NCBI GenBank assembly: GCA_900469615.1
Contig: UBYA01000001.1
Span: forward strand, 396,997 to 460,996
Origin: Hyphomicrobiales bacterium
Lineage (GTDB): Bacteria > Pseudomonadota > Alphaproteobacteria > Rhizobiales > Rhizobiaceae
Direction: 5' to 3'
Length of the DNA: 64,000 nucleotides
In this document: in pieces, positions 57,567 to 64,000 of the stretch
How positions within the stretch are numbered: the stretch's first letter is position 1
Layout: each line of letters starts with the position of its first letter
Notes under the pieces: model-generated
The model's database searches: none
Seen by the model: the letters and a program-made list of their open reading frames with translations, nothing else
What the model was told of the DNA's origin: nothing
Position numbers and translations under genes: made by a program

Positions 57567-59185
57567 GATTGCAGCCTTTCATTGAGAGCAGACGAGGTCA
57601 GCCGGTATTTTTCCGCGATTGCCATCGCATGGGCGCGCCCGTCGGCGGCCCTGCGCACGATCTTGAACGTCCGCGAAGCCGGGTTTTCCGGATCGACGGT
57701 GCTGACGAGACTGACGGTCGCCGGAGCAAGGCGCGACAGCTCGTCGATGAAGGTCACACAGACCGCCAGCGAGCCAAGATCGATGATTTTCTGAAGGATG
57801 CGTGTGCCGAGAAAAAGGGCGTCGCGCAACGTGGTCGACGTGAAAATCTCATTCATGATGACAATGCTTCGACTCGTGGAACGCTGCAGTATGGCGTGTA
57901 TGCGAAAAAGGTCGTCCTGTAGCTTGCCGCGCAGGTTATGGATGTTCTCCTCCCGCTCGAAATGCGTGAACAGATTATCGAACAGCAGGAGGTTTGCCTG
58001 TGCTCCCGGCACCGGCAGTCCAAGACCGGCCAGATAGTGGAGCTGCCCGAAGGTGCGGGCGAATGTGGTCTTCCCGCCTTGGTTGGGTCCGGACACAACG
58101 AAGATGCGTTCTCCCTCGCCGAGTGTAAAATCGTTGGTTACGATTGGTTGCTCCTCTGCAGCTAGTTTTTTTGCGAGCGCAAGATCGAAAGTGCTGTCAG
58201 CGCGAATCTTCGTTTCGGTTTCGTCGAGTTGCGGATAGCAGAAGGCAAGACCGGCGGCCTTCAGTGGTGCGATATAGTCGATATAGCCGAGATAGAACTG
58301 CAGCTCGCGGTCAAACCGGGCGATGGTCGGATGAACAAGAGCCTGGTGCCGTTCGAAGAAGCCTTGAAGTTCATTGAAGGTCTCGGGATAAAGCTGGCGA
58401 ACCCCTTCGAGTATATTGGCCTCGACATGATCCATCTCGACGAAGTCCGGAATCTCGAACTTCGGCCGGTCGACGTTGCCAGTACGAAAACGCTGGAAGA
58501 CGCGGGCAATCTCGGCTCCGTAATCTTCCTCCGCATCGAAACGAAAGACGCTGACTGAGGCGTCTTTGACCTGGAACACATACCGAATGCTTTCCAGTCC
58601 CGCCGCTGCATGGTCAATCTCGTCCGAGAGCATCCGAAATTGATCGGAAGAAATATGCTCCGCAAGAAATCCGTGTACGGAGATCAGTCCGTCGGATTTC
58701 AGGGACAAGGGCCGCAAGGCCGCGTCCAGTTCGATCAGAACAGATCGGTAAAGAGATGCAGCCTTGAGGAACCATGCGTTCTTTTGTTGCTGATATCGAA
58801 GCTTCTCGACAAGCTCGAGTTTCTCGCGCAATTCCTTCATGCCCGCGCCGAAGGCTCGCACTATCGCGAGTACGTCGGCATTCTGAAGATCCTTCACGAC
58901 TTCCTGGCGATAACGGATGGTATCGCCCGGCAGCGGCCCTGCCCAGATGAAATCTTCAAGTTTGAATCGTTCGCGTCCAGCCATCATCGCAGCCGCGATT
59001 TGATCGAGATTCAAATCGTGGAAGCACTCCGGCTGCGCCGACCCGCATTTGCCGGCGACACCCGCCGGTTCGAGAATGCTCGCGTCCTCGCCATATGGCT
59101 TTCTCGACCGAAGCGGCGATTGCGTAATGAACGGAAAAGGTTGCCCGGCTCGTTCTGCGGCGACAGTCTTTAGCGTTAAAGTCAT
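57563..59185 (-). CDS. MutS-like ATPase (first of pair)
   Basis: 540 residues. Walker A GPNQGGKT (366-373), Walker B IVIMNE (441-446; again Asn instead of Asp), then ETFIDEL-type sequence. No domain I of MutS (no mismatch-contact Phe-X-Glu). ATG 59185 lies 3 bases after the riboswitch hairpin strand that contains its ribosome binding site. The pair could form a heterodimer. The target is unknown. Confidence 0.9.
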   Translation of the reverse strand: MTLTLKTVAAERAGQPFPFITQSPLRSRKPYGEDASILEPAGVAGKCGSAQPECFHDLNLDQIAAAMMAGRERFKLEDFIWAGPLPGDTIRYRQEVVKDLQNADVLAIVRAFGAGMKELREKLELVEKLRYQQQKNAWFLKAASLYRSVLIELDAALRPLSLKSDGLISVHGFLAEHISSDQFRMLSDEIDHAAAGLESIRYVFQVKDASVSVFRFDAEEDYGAEIARVFQRFRTGNVDRPKFEIPDFVEMDHVEANILEGVRQLYPETFNELQGFFERHQALVHPTIARFDRELQFYLGYIDYIAPLKAAGLAFCYPQLDETETKIRADSTFDLALAKKLAAEEQPIVTNDFTLGEGERIFVVSGPNQGGKTTFARTFGQLHYLAGLGLPVPGAQANLLLFDNLFTHFEREENIHNLRGKLQDDLFRIHAILQRSTSRSIVIMNEIFTSTTLRDALFLGTRILQKIIDLGSLAVCVTFIDELSRLAPATVSLVSTVDPENPASRTFKIVRRAADGRAHAMAIAEKYRLTSSALNERLQS

Positions 59186-59188
59186 GTC

Positions 59189-59259
59189 GACTCCTTCTCT
59201 CAACAGAGTAGAAGGAGTCATCAGCCACAGATGGCGGTTAAAGGCGAACTCCATCGCCT
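59189..59259 (-). promoter_or_regulatory. Fluoride riboswitch 3 (MutS-like pair)
   Basis: Minus strand: P1 AGGCG/CGCCT with loop ATGGAGTT, TTAACC, P2, TGAT, then P3 strand GACTCC (complement of 59214-59219). A perfect 10-bp alternative hairpin pairs GACTCCTTCT (complement of 59210-59219) with AGAAGGAGTC (complement of 59189-59198), which is the ribosome binding site 3 bases before ATG. Textbook two-state translational switch. Confidence 0.93.
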
Positions 59260-59277
59260 GAGATAAATTTAAACTAT

Positions 59278-59302
59278 AACTTCCACATTTCAATAGGGTT
59301 CC
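59278..59302 (-). promoter_or_regulatory. EcfG-type promoter ahead of riboswitch 3
   Basis: Minus-strand GGAAC (complement of 59298-59302), 17 bases, GTT (complement of 59278-59280). The aptamer starts about 19 bases downstream. Confidence 0.6.
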
Positions 59303-59323
59303 AGTCAGCCGTGGAGAAGGCAC

Positions 59324-59351
59324 TTGATTTGAGAAGCGGTTCATGTAGATT
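59324..59351 (+). promoter_or_regulatory. Possible sigma-70 promoter ahead of riboswitch 4
   Basis: TTGATT at 59324-59329, 16 bases, TAGATT at 59346-59351, about 9 bases before the aptamer. Confidence 0.42.
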
Positions 59352-59359
59352 TTTGTGCA

Positions 59360-59440
59360 TGGGGATGGAGTCCCCCAAAACCGCATCGTGCTGATGACTC
59401 CTGCCAGTCAATTGCCGCGTGATATTCGCGGAGGCAGGAG
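59360..59440 (+). promoter_or_regulatory. Fluoride riboswitch 4 (unknown small gene)
   Basis: P1 TGGGG/CCCCA around loop ATGGAGTC, AAAACC, P2 GCA-TCG-TGC, TGAT, P3 GACTCC (59396-59401). CTCCTGCC (59398-59405) can pair perfectly with GGCAGGAG (59433-59440), the ribosome binding site of the 86-residue gene, with an inner CCGCG/CGCGG stem. Confidence 0.9.
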
Positions 59441-59448
59441 CAACGATC

Positions 59449-59709
59449 ATGACTCGACGTACATTACCGTCCGTTATATTCGATATGCTTGACGATCCTA
59501 TCGTCATGGCTGTGATGAGTGCCGATGGTCTCGACAAGGAATCCGTTCTCAGGATTCTCGATCATGCAGCACAGAGACTTCCCGAAAATGCAAGCAAACC
59601 TAAGGCAACCACGCAGGCGAATGCGATGACACATGACCAGCGCAGCACAGCTTCACGCATGGCGCTGATTGCCAGGACAGTGTTGGCAAATACATCGCCC
59701 TTGGTATAG
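59449..59709 (+). CDS. Fluoride-switch-controlled hypothetical protein (86 aa)
   Basis: ATG 59449 is 9 bases after the switch-controlled AGGAG. The protein starts MTRRTLPSVIF, has a DDPIVMAVMSADGLDKE segment and a polar second half. No domain recognised. A DPxV..M stretch is shared with the tiny leader at 63085 (DPVVARMMGERL), which may be chance. Its placement makes it a likely fluoride-response factor of unknown job. Confidence 0.65.
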   Translation: MTRRTLPSVIFDMLDDPIVMAVMSADGLDKESVLRILDHAAQRLPENASKPKATTQANAMTHDQRSTASRMALIARTVLANTSPLV

Positions 59710-59791
59710 CGGCCCTATACGAGAAACGTCGGGAGCAGATAATTCCCGGCAACCAGACGCTCCCGAAGCGCACTCAAGACTGCAAGGCGAT

Positions 59792-59807
59792 GAGCAGACG
59801 TCTGCTC
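59792..59807. repeat. Perfect 16-base palindrome
   Basis: GAGCAGAC joined to GTCTGCTC at 59792-59807, 90 bases before the 51-residue gene. It looks like a regulator operator. A separate inverted repeat (TCGGGAGC/GCTCCCGA) at 59729-59766 could be a terminator for the 86-residue gene. Confidence 0.45.
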
Positions 59808-59896
59808 CATCGTGCCGATCGTTCTTGCCTGCGGTCTGGGATCGCGTCTGGTTACCGGGAAACAGCAGCAGCGCTGATCAAGAAGCGAGGTTGGAA

Positions 59897-60052
59897 ATGC
59901 AGATCATGGCGGTGATAATCACTATCGTCGTGAGCATCTGGCAAGCGACGGCACGTTGTCTCGCCGAGCTTGCGACAATCTTCGAAAAGAGGTGGAGAGC
60001 GGGGCGAGGCCGACGATGGTTTCGATCACGACGCAGCTTCATTCATGAATAG
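59897..60052 (+). CDS. Small membrane-anchored basic protein (51 aa)
   Basis: 51 codons with GAGG 7-10 bases upstream. It starts with a membrane helix (MAVIITIVVSIWQATA) and ends in a very basic tail (RAGRGRRWFRSRRS). Not recognised. It may share the transcript of the 86-residue gene, or be controlled by the palindrome. Confidence 0.5.
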   Translation: MQIMAVIITIVVSIWQATARCLAELATIFEKRWRAGRGRRWFRSRRSFIHE

Positions 60053-60103
60053 CGCCTATTAAGCAGCCTTTCAGCCCTCGGTGTCGATCGGACCTGATCC
60101 TCA

Positions 60104-61186
60104 TCAGGTCTCTGCCGTAGCCTCCGACGAGGCATCGCCCGCCCATTGCCGCCGACGGTTTCTAAGCCGCCTTATCCGATCTCGCCGCCGCATGTCCGCT
60201 TCGGATCGTTGCGCGGCTACCTCCTCTGCTTCGTCGGTGATGTCGACTCCCAACAGGGCTTCGAAGAGATCCTCAAGCGTTGTGATGCCGACGACCTCAC
60301 CGTTTTTGACGACGGCACCGATGGGTTCGCGCGCATCCAGAAGTTTCGCGATGGCCTGACCCACCGGGAGGCTGTCTTCAAGCTTGGGCAGGGCATGTCC
60401 GAATGCCGAAAGCGGCTTGCGTCGAATTGAGCTGTCTCGCAGCGCCTCACGCAGGACCTCCCGCTGATTGATGTAGCCCGACAAGTGCTCGGGGTTGTCG
60501 CCATAGATCGGAATGCGGGCAAAGTGGAGGTCCGCACCATCGTCAAGCAGGGCTGCCGCTGCCGCGGCTTCGGGAAGGGCGACAACGAAAGCCAAAGGCG
60601 TGTGCGCATCTGCCAACGTGATCTGGTGCGCGAACAGGATATGGGAAAGCACATCGGATTCACCGTGAGACAATGCTCCCTGAGAGGGAGCGTAGGCAAT
60701 GATCCGCGCCAGGCTGTTTCGGGTAACATACCCTTTCGAGTCTCCCGAAAGCCATCTAGTAAGCCACCGGGTAATGGCCAGAACGGGCGCCAGCAGCCAC
60801 AGGAGCGGACGAAGCGTGCGACCGGTGACGCCGGCAAGGTCTTCCGCATGGGTCGCGGCATAGGTCTTCGGTCCAATCTCGGACAGGATCAGCAGGAGAA
60901 AGGTGAGGACTGCCGACGCAATGGCAACGGCTGGATCACCCCAAATTCTGGCCGCTTCAGCACCGACGAATCCGGGACCCACGGTGCAGGCGACAGTGTT
61001 GACCGTGAGAATGGCACTGATGGCGTCCCCGATCCGCTCCTCCTTGATTTCGAGGAAGAGGCTCACGCCTGACTGGTTTCTTTTTTCGAGAAGGTGCATC
61101 GGCCGGGCACTCAGCAGCACGGTCTCGAAGATCGAACACGCGCCGGAAACGATGACTGAGAACAGCACCCAGAAAAGCAGCGTCAT
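60104..61186 (-). CDS. CNNM/CorC-like transporter with CBS domains
   Basis: 360 residues. An N-terminal DUF21 membrane domain (about residues 1-165; SGACSIFETVLLS, ILSEIGPKTYAATHA) and a CBS-domain pair (DAHTPLAFVVALPEA, GAVVKNGEVVGITTLEDLFEALLG). Related proteins move Mg2+ or Co2+. Since fluoride acts through Mg-fluoride complexes, a metal link is plausible. It lies downstream of eno and its ATG overlaps the 44-codon leader stop. Confidence 0.88.
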   Translation of the reverse strand: MTLLFWVLFSVIVSGACSIFETVLLSARPMHLLEKRNQSGVSLFLEIKEERIGDAISAILTVNTVACTVGPGFVGAEAARIWGDPAVAIASAVLTFLLLILSEIGPKTYAATHAEDLAGVTGRTLRPLLWLLAPVLAITRWLTRWLSGDSKGYVTRNSLARIIAYAPSQGALSHGESDVLSHILFAHQITLADAHTPLAFVVALPEAAAAAALLDDGADLHFARIPIYGDNPEHLSGYINQREVLREALRDSSIRRKPLSAFGHALPKLEDSLPVGQAIAKLLDAREPIGAVVKNGEVVGITTLEDLFEALLGVDITDEAEEVAAQRSEADMRRRDRIRRLRNRRRQWAGDASSEATAET

Positions 61187-61317
61187 CGACGATGCTCCCG
61201 ACCGCGGCGCTGTCCCCTGCGAACGAGGACGGGGCGCCTTGTCCGACACATATCCCGGCCATGGACGAAGGCCGACAACCCGGCGCCGGACATGAAGAAG
61301 AACAGGATCAAAGACAT
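61183..61317 (-). CDS. 44-residue leader peptide, coupled to the CNNM gene
   Basis: A minus-strand ATG at 61317 with AAGGAGG 6 bases upstream (a very strong site). The product begins with a short hydrophobic stretch (MSLILFFFMSG) and ends very basic. Its stop overlaps the CNNM ATG (ATGA). Confidence 0.55.
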   Translation of the reverse strand: MSLILFFFMSGAGLSAFVHGRDMCRTRRPVLVRRGQRRGREHRR

Positions 61318-61351
61318 CTGGAACCTCCTTGGAGCAATCCACGATGACCGA

Positions 61352-61422
61352 CCCCTATCGTCGGCGCGCGCGGCGATAGGGGGCCATCAGCCGGATGCCG
61401 GCCGGTGGCGAATTCCATGCCC
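61352..61422 (-). promoter_or_regulatory. Degenerate fluoride-riboswitch-like leader
   Basis: Minus strand between eno and the CNNM leader: GGC-ATGGAATT-CGCC resembles P1 plus loop, GCCGG-CAT-CCGGC is a good P2, and TGAT follows, but the next six bases (GGCCCC) cannot pair well with the loop. A perfect 9-bp hairpin, CCCCTATCG with CGATAGGGG (complement of 61352-61360), matches the expression platform layout. Confidence 0.4.
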
Positions 61423-61447
61423 TGCAAGGAACATGGATCCCATCGGC

Positions 61448-62737
61448 TCATCCTCTGGACGACCAGACCTTGAACGGCGAGGAGAAGGCGGCGGCCCGAC
61501 CCAGGCTTTGCTCGATCCAAAGGAGACGGTTGTACTTCGCAATCCGCTCGCTTCTGGACAGCGATCCCGTTTTGATCTGCCCGGTGCCGAATGCCACCGC
61601 GAAGTCGGCAATGAACGTATCCTCGGTCTCGCCGGACCGATGCGAGACGACAGCGTTCCAGCCAGCCTCGTGCGTGACCCGTATGGCCTCCACTGCTTCG
61701 GTGACCGTGCCGATCTGATTCAGTTTGATCAGCACGGCATTGGTCGCCTTCCGTTCGATTCCCTGCCTGATTATCGCGGGATTGGTGACGTAATTGTCAT
61801 CACCGACGATCTGGACCCGGTCGCCCATTGCTTGCGTTTGGGCAATGTAGCCCTCCCAGTCCGCCTCATCGAACCCATCCTCGATGGAAACGATTGGGTA
61901 CGATTGGATCCATCGCTCGTAGAGGGCAAGCATCGCCTCGCGATCAAGGACGTCTCCAGCAGCGAGACGATAGCCTTTGCCATCGAAGAATGAAGATGCG
62001 GCCGGGTCGAGGGCAATCGCGATATCGCTTCCCGGCTTGTAGCCCGCAGCCCGTATCGCTTCCGTTATCAGTTCGCAGGCGTCTTCATTGTTCTCCAGAT
62101 TCGGCGCAAAACCGCCCTCGTCCCCGACACCGGTCGAAAGGCCCTTTTTCTCCAGTATTTTCTTCAACGCCTTGAATGTCTCCACGCCGTAGCGCAGAGA
62201 CTCGGCGAATGTCGGCGCACCGTGAGGGACGATCATGAATTCCTGGAAATCCAGGCGATTGGCGGCATGTTTTCCGCCATTGATCACGTTCATCATCGGG
62301 ACTGGAAGCCGGCGCGCGGTCGGGCCGCCGAGGTAGGAAAAAAGCGGCAGGCGAAGCGAATTGGCCGCGGCGCGCGCGACGGCCATGGAGGCTCCGAGCA
62401 GGGCATTCGCACCCAGCTTTGATTTGTTCTTCGAGCCGTCCAGCTCGATCAGCGTCATGTCGATCTGGGCTTGGCGTGTGGCATCGCGGCCGCGCAGGCA
62501 GGCTGCGATTTTCGAATTGACGTTCTCGCAGGCGGTCCTGGTGCCCAGTCCATTGTAGCGACCCTTATCGCCGTCGCGGATCTCAACGGCCTCGAGGCGC
62601 CCCGTCGAGGCGCCTGACGGCACGCACGCCGTTCCCATGGCGCCGCCTTCCAGGGACACCTCTACCTGGAGCGTCGGATTCCCGCGCGAGTCCAAGATTT
62701 CGAAAGCATGGACGGATACGATAGAATGTTCACTCAT
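61448..62737 (-). CDS. eno: Enolase
   Basis: 429 residues. All motifs are present: [41 protein letters not shown] and [10 protein letters not shown]. It converts 2-phosphoglycerate to phosphoenolpyruvate and is a classic fluoride target. ATG 62737 (GAAGGAGA upstream); an upstream in-frame GTG would add about 23 residues but lacks support. It is behind a fluoride riboswitch, so probably an extra copy besides a housekeeping one elsewhere. Confidence 0.95.
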   Translation of the reverse strand: MSEHSIVSVHAFEILDSRGNPTLQVEVSLEGGAMGTACVPSGASTGRLEAVEIRDGDKGRYNGLGTRTACENVNSKIAACLRGRDATRQAQIDMTLIELDGSKNKSKLGANALLGASMAVARAAANSLRLPLFSYLGGPTARRLPVPMMNVINGGKHAANRLDFQEFMIVPHGAPTFAESLRYGVETFKALKKILEKKGLSTGVGDEGGFAPNLENNEDACELITEAIRAAGYKPGSDIAIALDPAASSFFDGKGYRLAAGDVLDREAMLALYERWIQSYPIVSIEDGFDEADWEGYIAQTQAMGDRVQIVGDDNYVTNPAIIRQGIERKATNAVLIKLNQIGTVTEAVEAIRVTHEAGWNAVVSHRSGETEDTFIADFAVAFGTGQIKTGSLSRSERIAKYNRLLWIEQSLGRAAAFSSPFKVWSSRG

Positions 62738-62827
62738 GATCTCTCCTTCGCCGGCGGGTTCCCGTTGGTTCCTGGCGGTTGCTGGTTTGATAGAGATGAA
62801 CAGCACGAAGCCGTACTCCTGACGCAG

Positions 62828-62896
62828 TCCTACCGTGGTGCCCAACGGTAGGAGTCATCAGCCGGCTGGCGTTTAAAGATGGGGGACTCCATCCCC
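62828..62896 (-). promoter_or_regulatory. Fluoride riboswitch 5 (enolase)
   Basis: Minus strand: P1 GGGG/CCCC with loop ATGGAGTC, TTTAAAC, P2 GCC-AGCC-GGC, TGAT, P3 GACTCC (complement of 62851-62856). TCCTACCG pairs perfectly with CGGTAGGA (complement of 62828-62835). This hairpin lies about 90 bases before eno and does not cover its ribosome binding site, so a different mechanism is likely (AGGAGT downstream could pair with ACTCC). Confidence 0.87.
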
Positions 62897-62996
62897 GGTC
62901 ATAAACATCCGATAGAATTGCGGGAAAAGCAATGGGAGACAGTTTTTCCGTTGGCGACTCTGGACTAATTTTGCTCCAGCGCCTATTTGATTGTTA

Positions 62997-63079
62997 CGGG
63001 AATGGAGTCTCCCGCAAACCGCCGATCAGGCTGATGACTCCTGCCATTCGCATAGAAGGAGCCGTTGCTCCAGGCAGGA
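62997..63079 (+). promoter_or_regulatory. Fluoride riboswitch 6 (phosphoglycerate mutase)
   Basis: P1 CGGGA/TCCCG with loop ATGGAGTC, AAACC, P2 GCC-GATCA-GGC, TGAT, P3 GACTCC (63036-63041). TCCTGCC (63039-63045) can pair with GGCAGGA (63073-63079), the binding site of the 29-codon leader; an inner GGAGC/GCTCC stem helps. It diverges from riboswitch 5, 100 bases away. Confidence 0.92.
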
Positions 63080-63084
63080 TGATC

Positions 63085-63174
63085 ATGATGCTAGTCATAT
63101 TTGGCACCCTCAGAATTTTCACAGCTTCCCTTCGCGATCCGGTTGTCGCTCGCATGATGGGGGAGCGGCTATGA
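63085..63174 (+). CDS. 29-residue leader peptide, coupled to gpmA
   Basis: ATG 63085 (or 63079 or 63088), right after the switch-controlled AGGA. Hydrophobic beginning MMLVIFGTLRIF, ends DPVVARMMGERL. Its TGA overlaps the gpmA ATG at 63171 (ATGA), so it probably relays the switch to gpmA. Confidence 0.6.
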   Translation: MMLVIFGTLRIFTASLRDPVVARMMGERL

Positions 63175-63815
63175 CCGGCATGCTGGTTCTGGCCCGCCAC
63201 GGGCAAAGCGAAGGCAACAGAAGCAATGTCTTCACGGGGCGCGACGACCCGCCGCTCACGAATGAGGGGCGAATCGAAGCTCGCTTCATCGCCTACCAGA
63301 TTCAACAGGCACGCATCAGGCCGGATATCTTCTTCACATCCGCCATGAGGCGGACACGCGATACAGCGCAGATAATCGTCGATGAACTGGGTGCGGGCGT
63401 CGCCATTATGTCGGACCCCGCCCTGAACGAACGCGATTATGGCGATCTCACAGGTATGAACAAGGACGAGGCCGCCAGTCAATTTGGCCCGGGACAGGTG
63501 CTTGCGTGGCGGCGCTCCTACCGAAAACGTCCTCCGGGAGGAGAAAGCCTTTTCGACACCCGGCAGCGTGTCGTGGCGTATTTCAATCGCGAGATCGCTC
63601 CGCGGCTGCGCAACGGGGAAAACGCCGTCGTCATCGGCCACGGCAACTGTCTGCGCGCGCTTGCCATGGAACTGGAGGAACTGTCCCCGTTCGAGATCGA
63701 GACGTTCGAAATCGCAACAGGGCAACTCATCGTCTACAAGATCGTGATCGCGGAGCTCGGGTTGAAGGCAGTAACCCTTGGTTCCCGGTCCCAACCGCAC
63801 AAGAGCATGGCATGA
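63171..63815 (+). CDS. gpmA: 2,3-bisphosphoglycerate-dependent phosphoglycerate mutase
   Basis: 214 residues. RHGQSEGN (phospho-His), NERDYGDLTG and VIGHGNCLRAL are the family motifs. It interconverts 3- and 2-phosphoglycerate, just before enolase in glycolysis. With eno it gives a fluoride-inducible lower-glycolysis pair. Starts at 63171, coupled to the leader. Confidence 0.92.
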   Translation: MTGMLVLARHGQSEGNRSNVFTGRDDPPLTNEGRIEARFIAYQIQQARIRPDIFFTSAMRRTRDTAQIIVDELGAGVAIMSDPALNERDYGDLTGMNKDEAASQFGPGQVLAWRRSYRKRPPGGESLFDTRQRVVAYFNREIAPRLRNGENAVVIGHGNCLRALAMELEELSPFEIETFEIATGQLIVYKIVIAELGLKAVTLGSRSQPHKSMA

Positions 63816-63997
63816 CCGGCTCCCGCACGGCATGGTCACGTCGACAGCATGGGCCTGGCCCGCTCAGGCTCGATGCGCCATCAGCGAGGCAGACGTTGGC
63901 GGATCGCGCGCCATGGTGAGATCGATCCACGAAACGGGTCATCTTCTCGACCACGCAAGCGGTACGGCATAGAGGTTTGAAGGAAGGATTGGAGAGC

Positions 63998-64000
63998 ATG
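63998..64000 (+). CDS. Start of an unknown gene at the window edge
   Basis: Only an ATG is visible. GGAAGGATTGGAGAGC just before it is a good ribosome binding site, so a new gene probably starts here. Nothing can be said about the product. Confidence 0.35.

Noticed and set aside
63812..63919. 35-codon ORF overlapping the gpmA stop (ATGA)
   Set aside because: The overlap is suggestive, but the peptide has no features and no conservation can be judged here.

Overview
The window looks like a stress- and toxicity-adaptation region from a Rhizobiales alphaproteobacterium (Rhizobium/Agrobacterium/Ensifer type). It is GC-rich, genes are packed with ATGA overlaps, and the small conserved families (BON, DUF2171, DUF6894, DUF4142, DUF1328, DUF3175) are common in rhizobia. 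No tRNA, rRNA, CRISPR array, transposase or replication gene was seen, so I cannot tell chromosome from megaplasmid.

Layout. 1-4.5 kb: a minus-strand catabolic operon (GntR regulator, DapA-family lyase, aldehyde dehydrogenase, FAD oxidoreductase) whose genes all overlap. 5.3-26 kb: general-stress genes, including BON and glycine-zipper envelope proteins, topoisomerase IB, an EcfG-like ECF sigma factor, two-component parts, treZ divergent from treY-glgX, an HWE histidine kinase, two Crp/Fnr paralogues and many small stress proteins. 26.2-38 kb: one operon encoding alternative complex III (ActABCDEF), an SCO copper chaperone and a caa3-type oxidase. 38.1-46.2 kb: a pyruvate-oxidase-like ThDP enzyme, catalase KatE, a second response regulator, an FMN reductase and an SDR dehydrogenase.

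46.4-63.8 kb: a fluoride-response island. By eye I found six good fluoride (crcB-type) riboswitch aptamers and one degenerate candidate. They lie ahead of a universal stress protein; a large membrane complex related to hydrogenase-4 plus crcB and DUF190; a pair of MutS-like ATPases; an unknown 86-residue protein; enolase, followed by a CNNM/CorC-like protein; and phosphoglycerate mutase. In most of them the P3 strand of the aptamer (GACTCC) can pair instead with a downstream strand at or near a ribosome binding site, which suggests control of translation. Several switches act on a tiny ORF whose stop overlaps the start of the real gene. The hydrogenase-like catalytic subunit has lost the visible NiFe cysteines, so this is an ion-pump-like complex of unknown chemistry placed with a fluoride channel.

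A second regulatory layer covers the window: I count 19 sites of the form GGAAC-N17-GTT (two with N18) directly upstream of genes, matching the alphaproteobacterial general-stress (sigma EcfG) promoter. Two of them sit immediately upstream of fluoride riboswitches, suggesting that the hydrogenase-like/crcB operon and the MutS-like pair are made under general stress but translated well only when fluoride is present.
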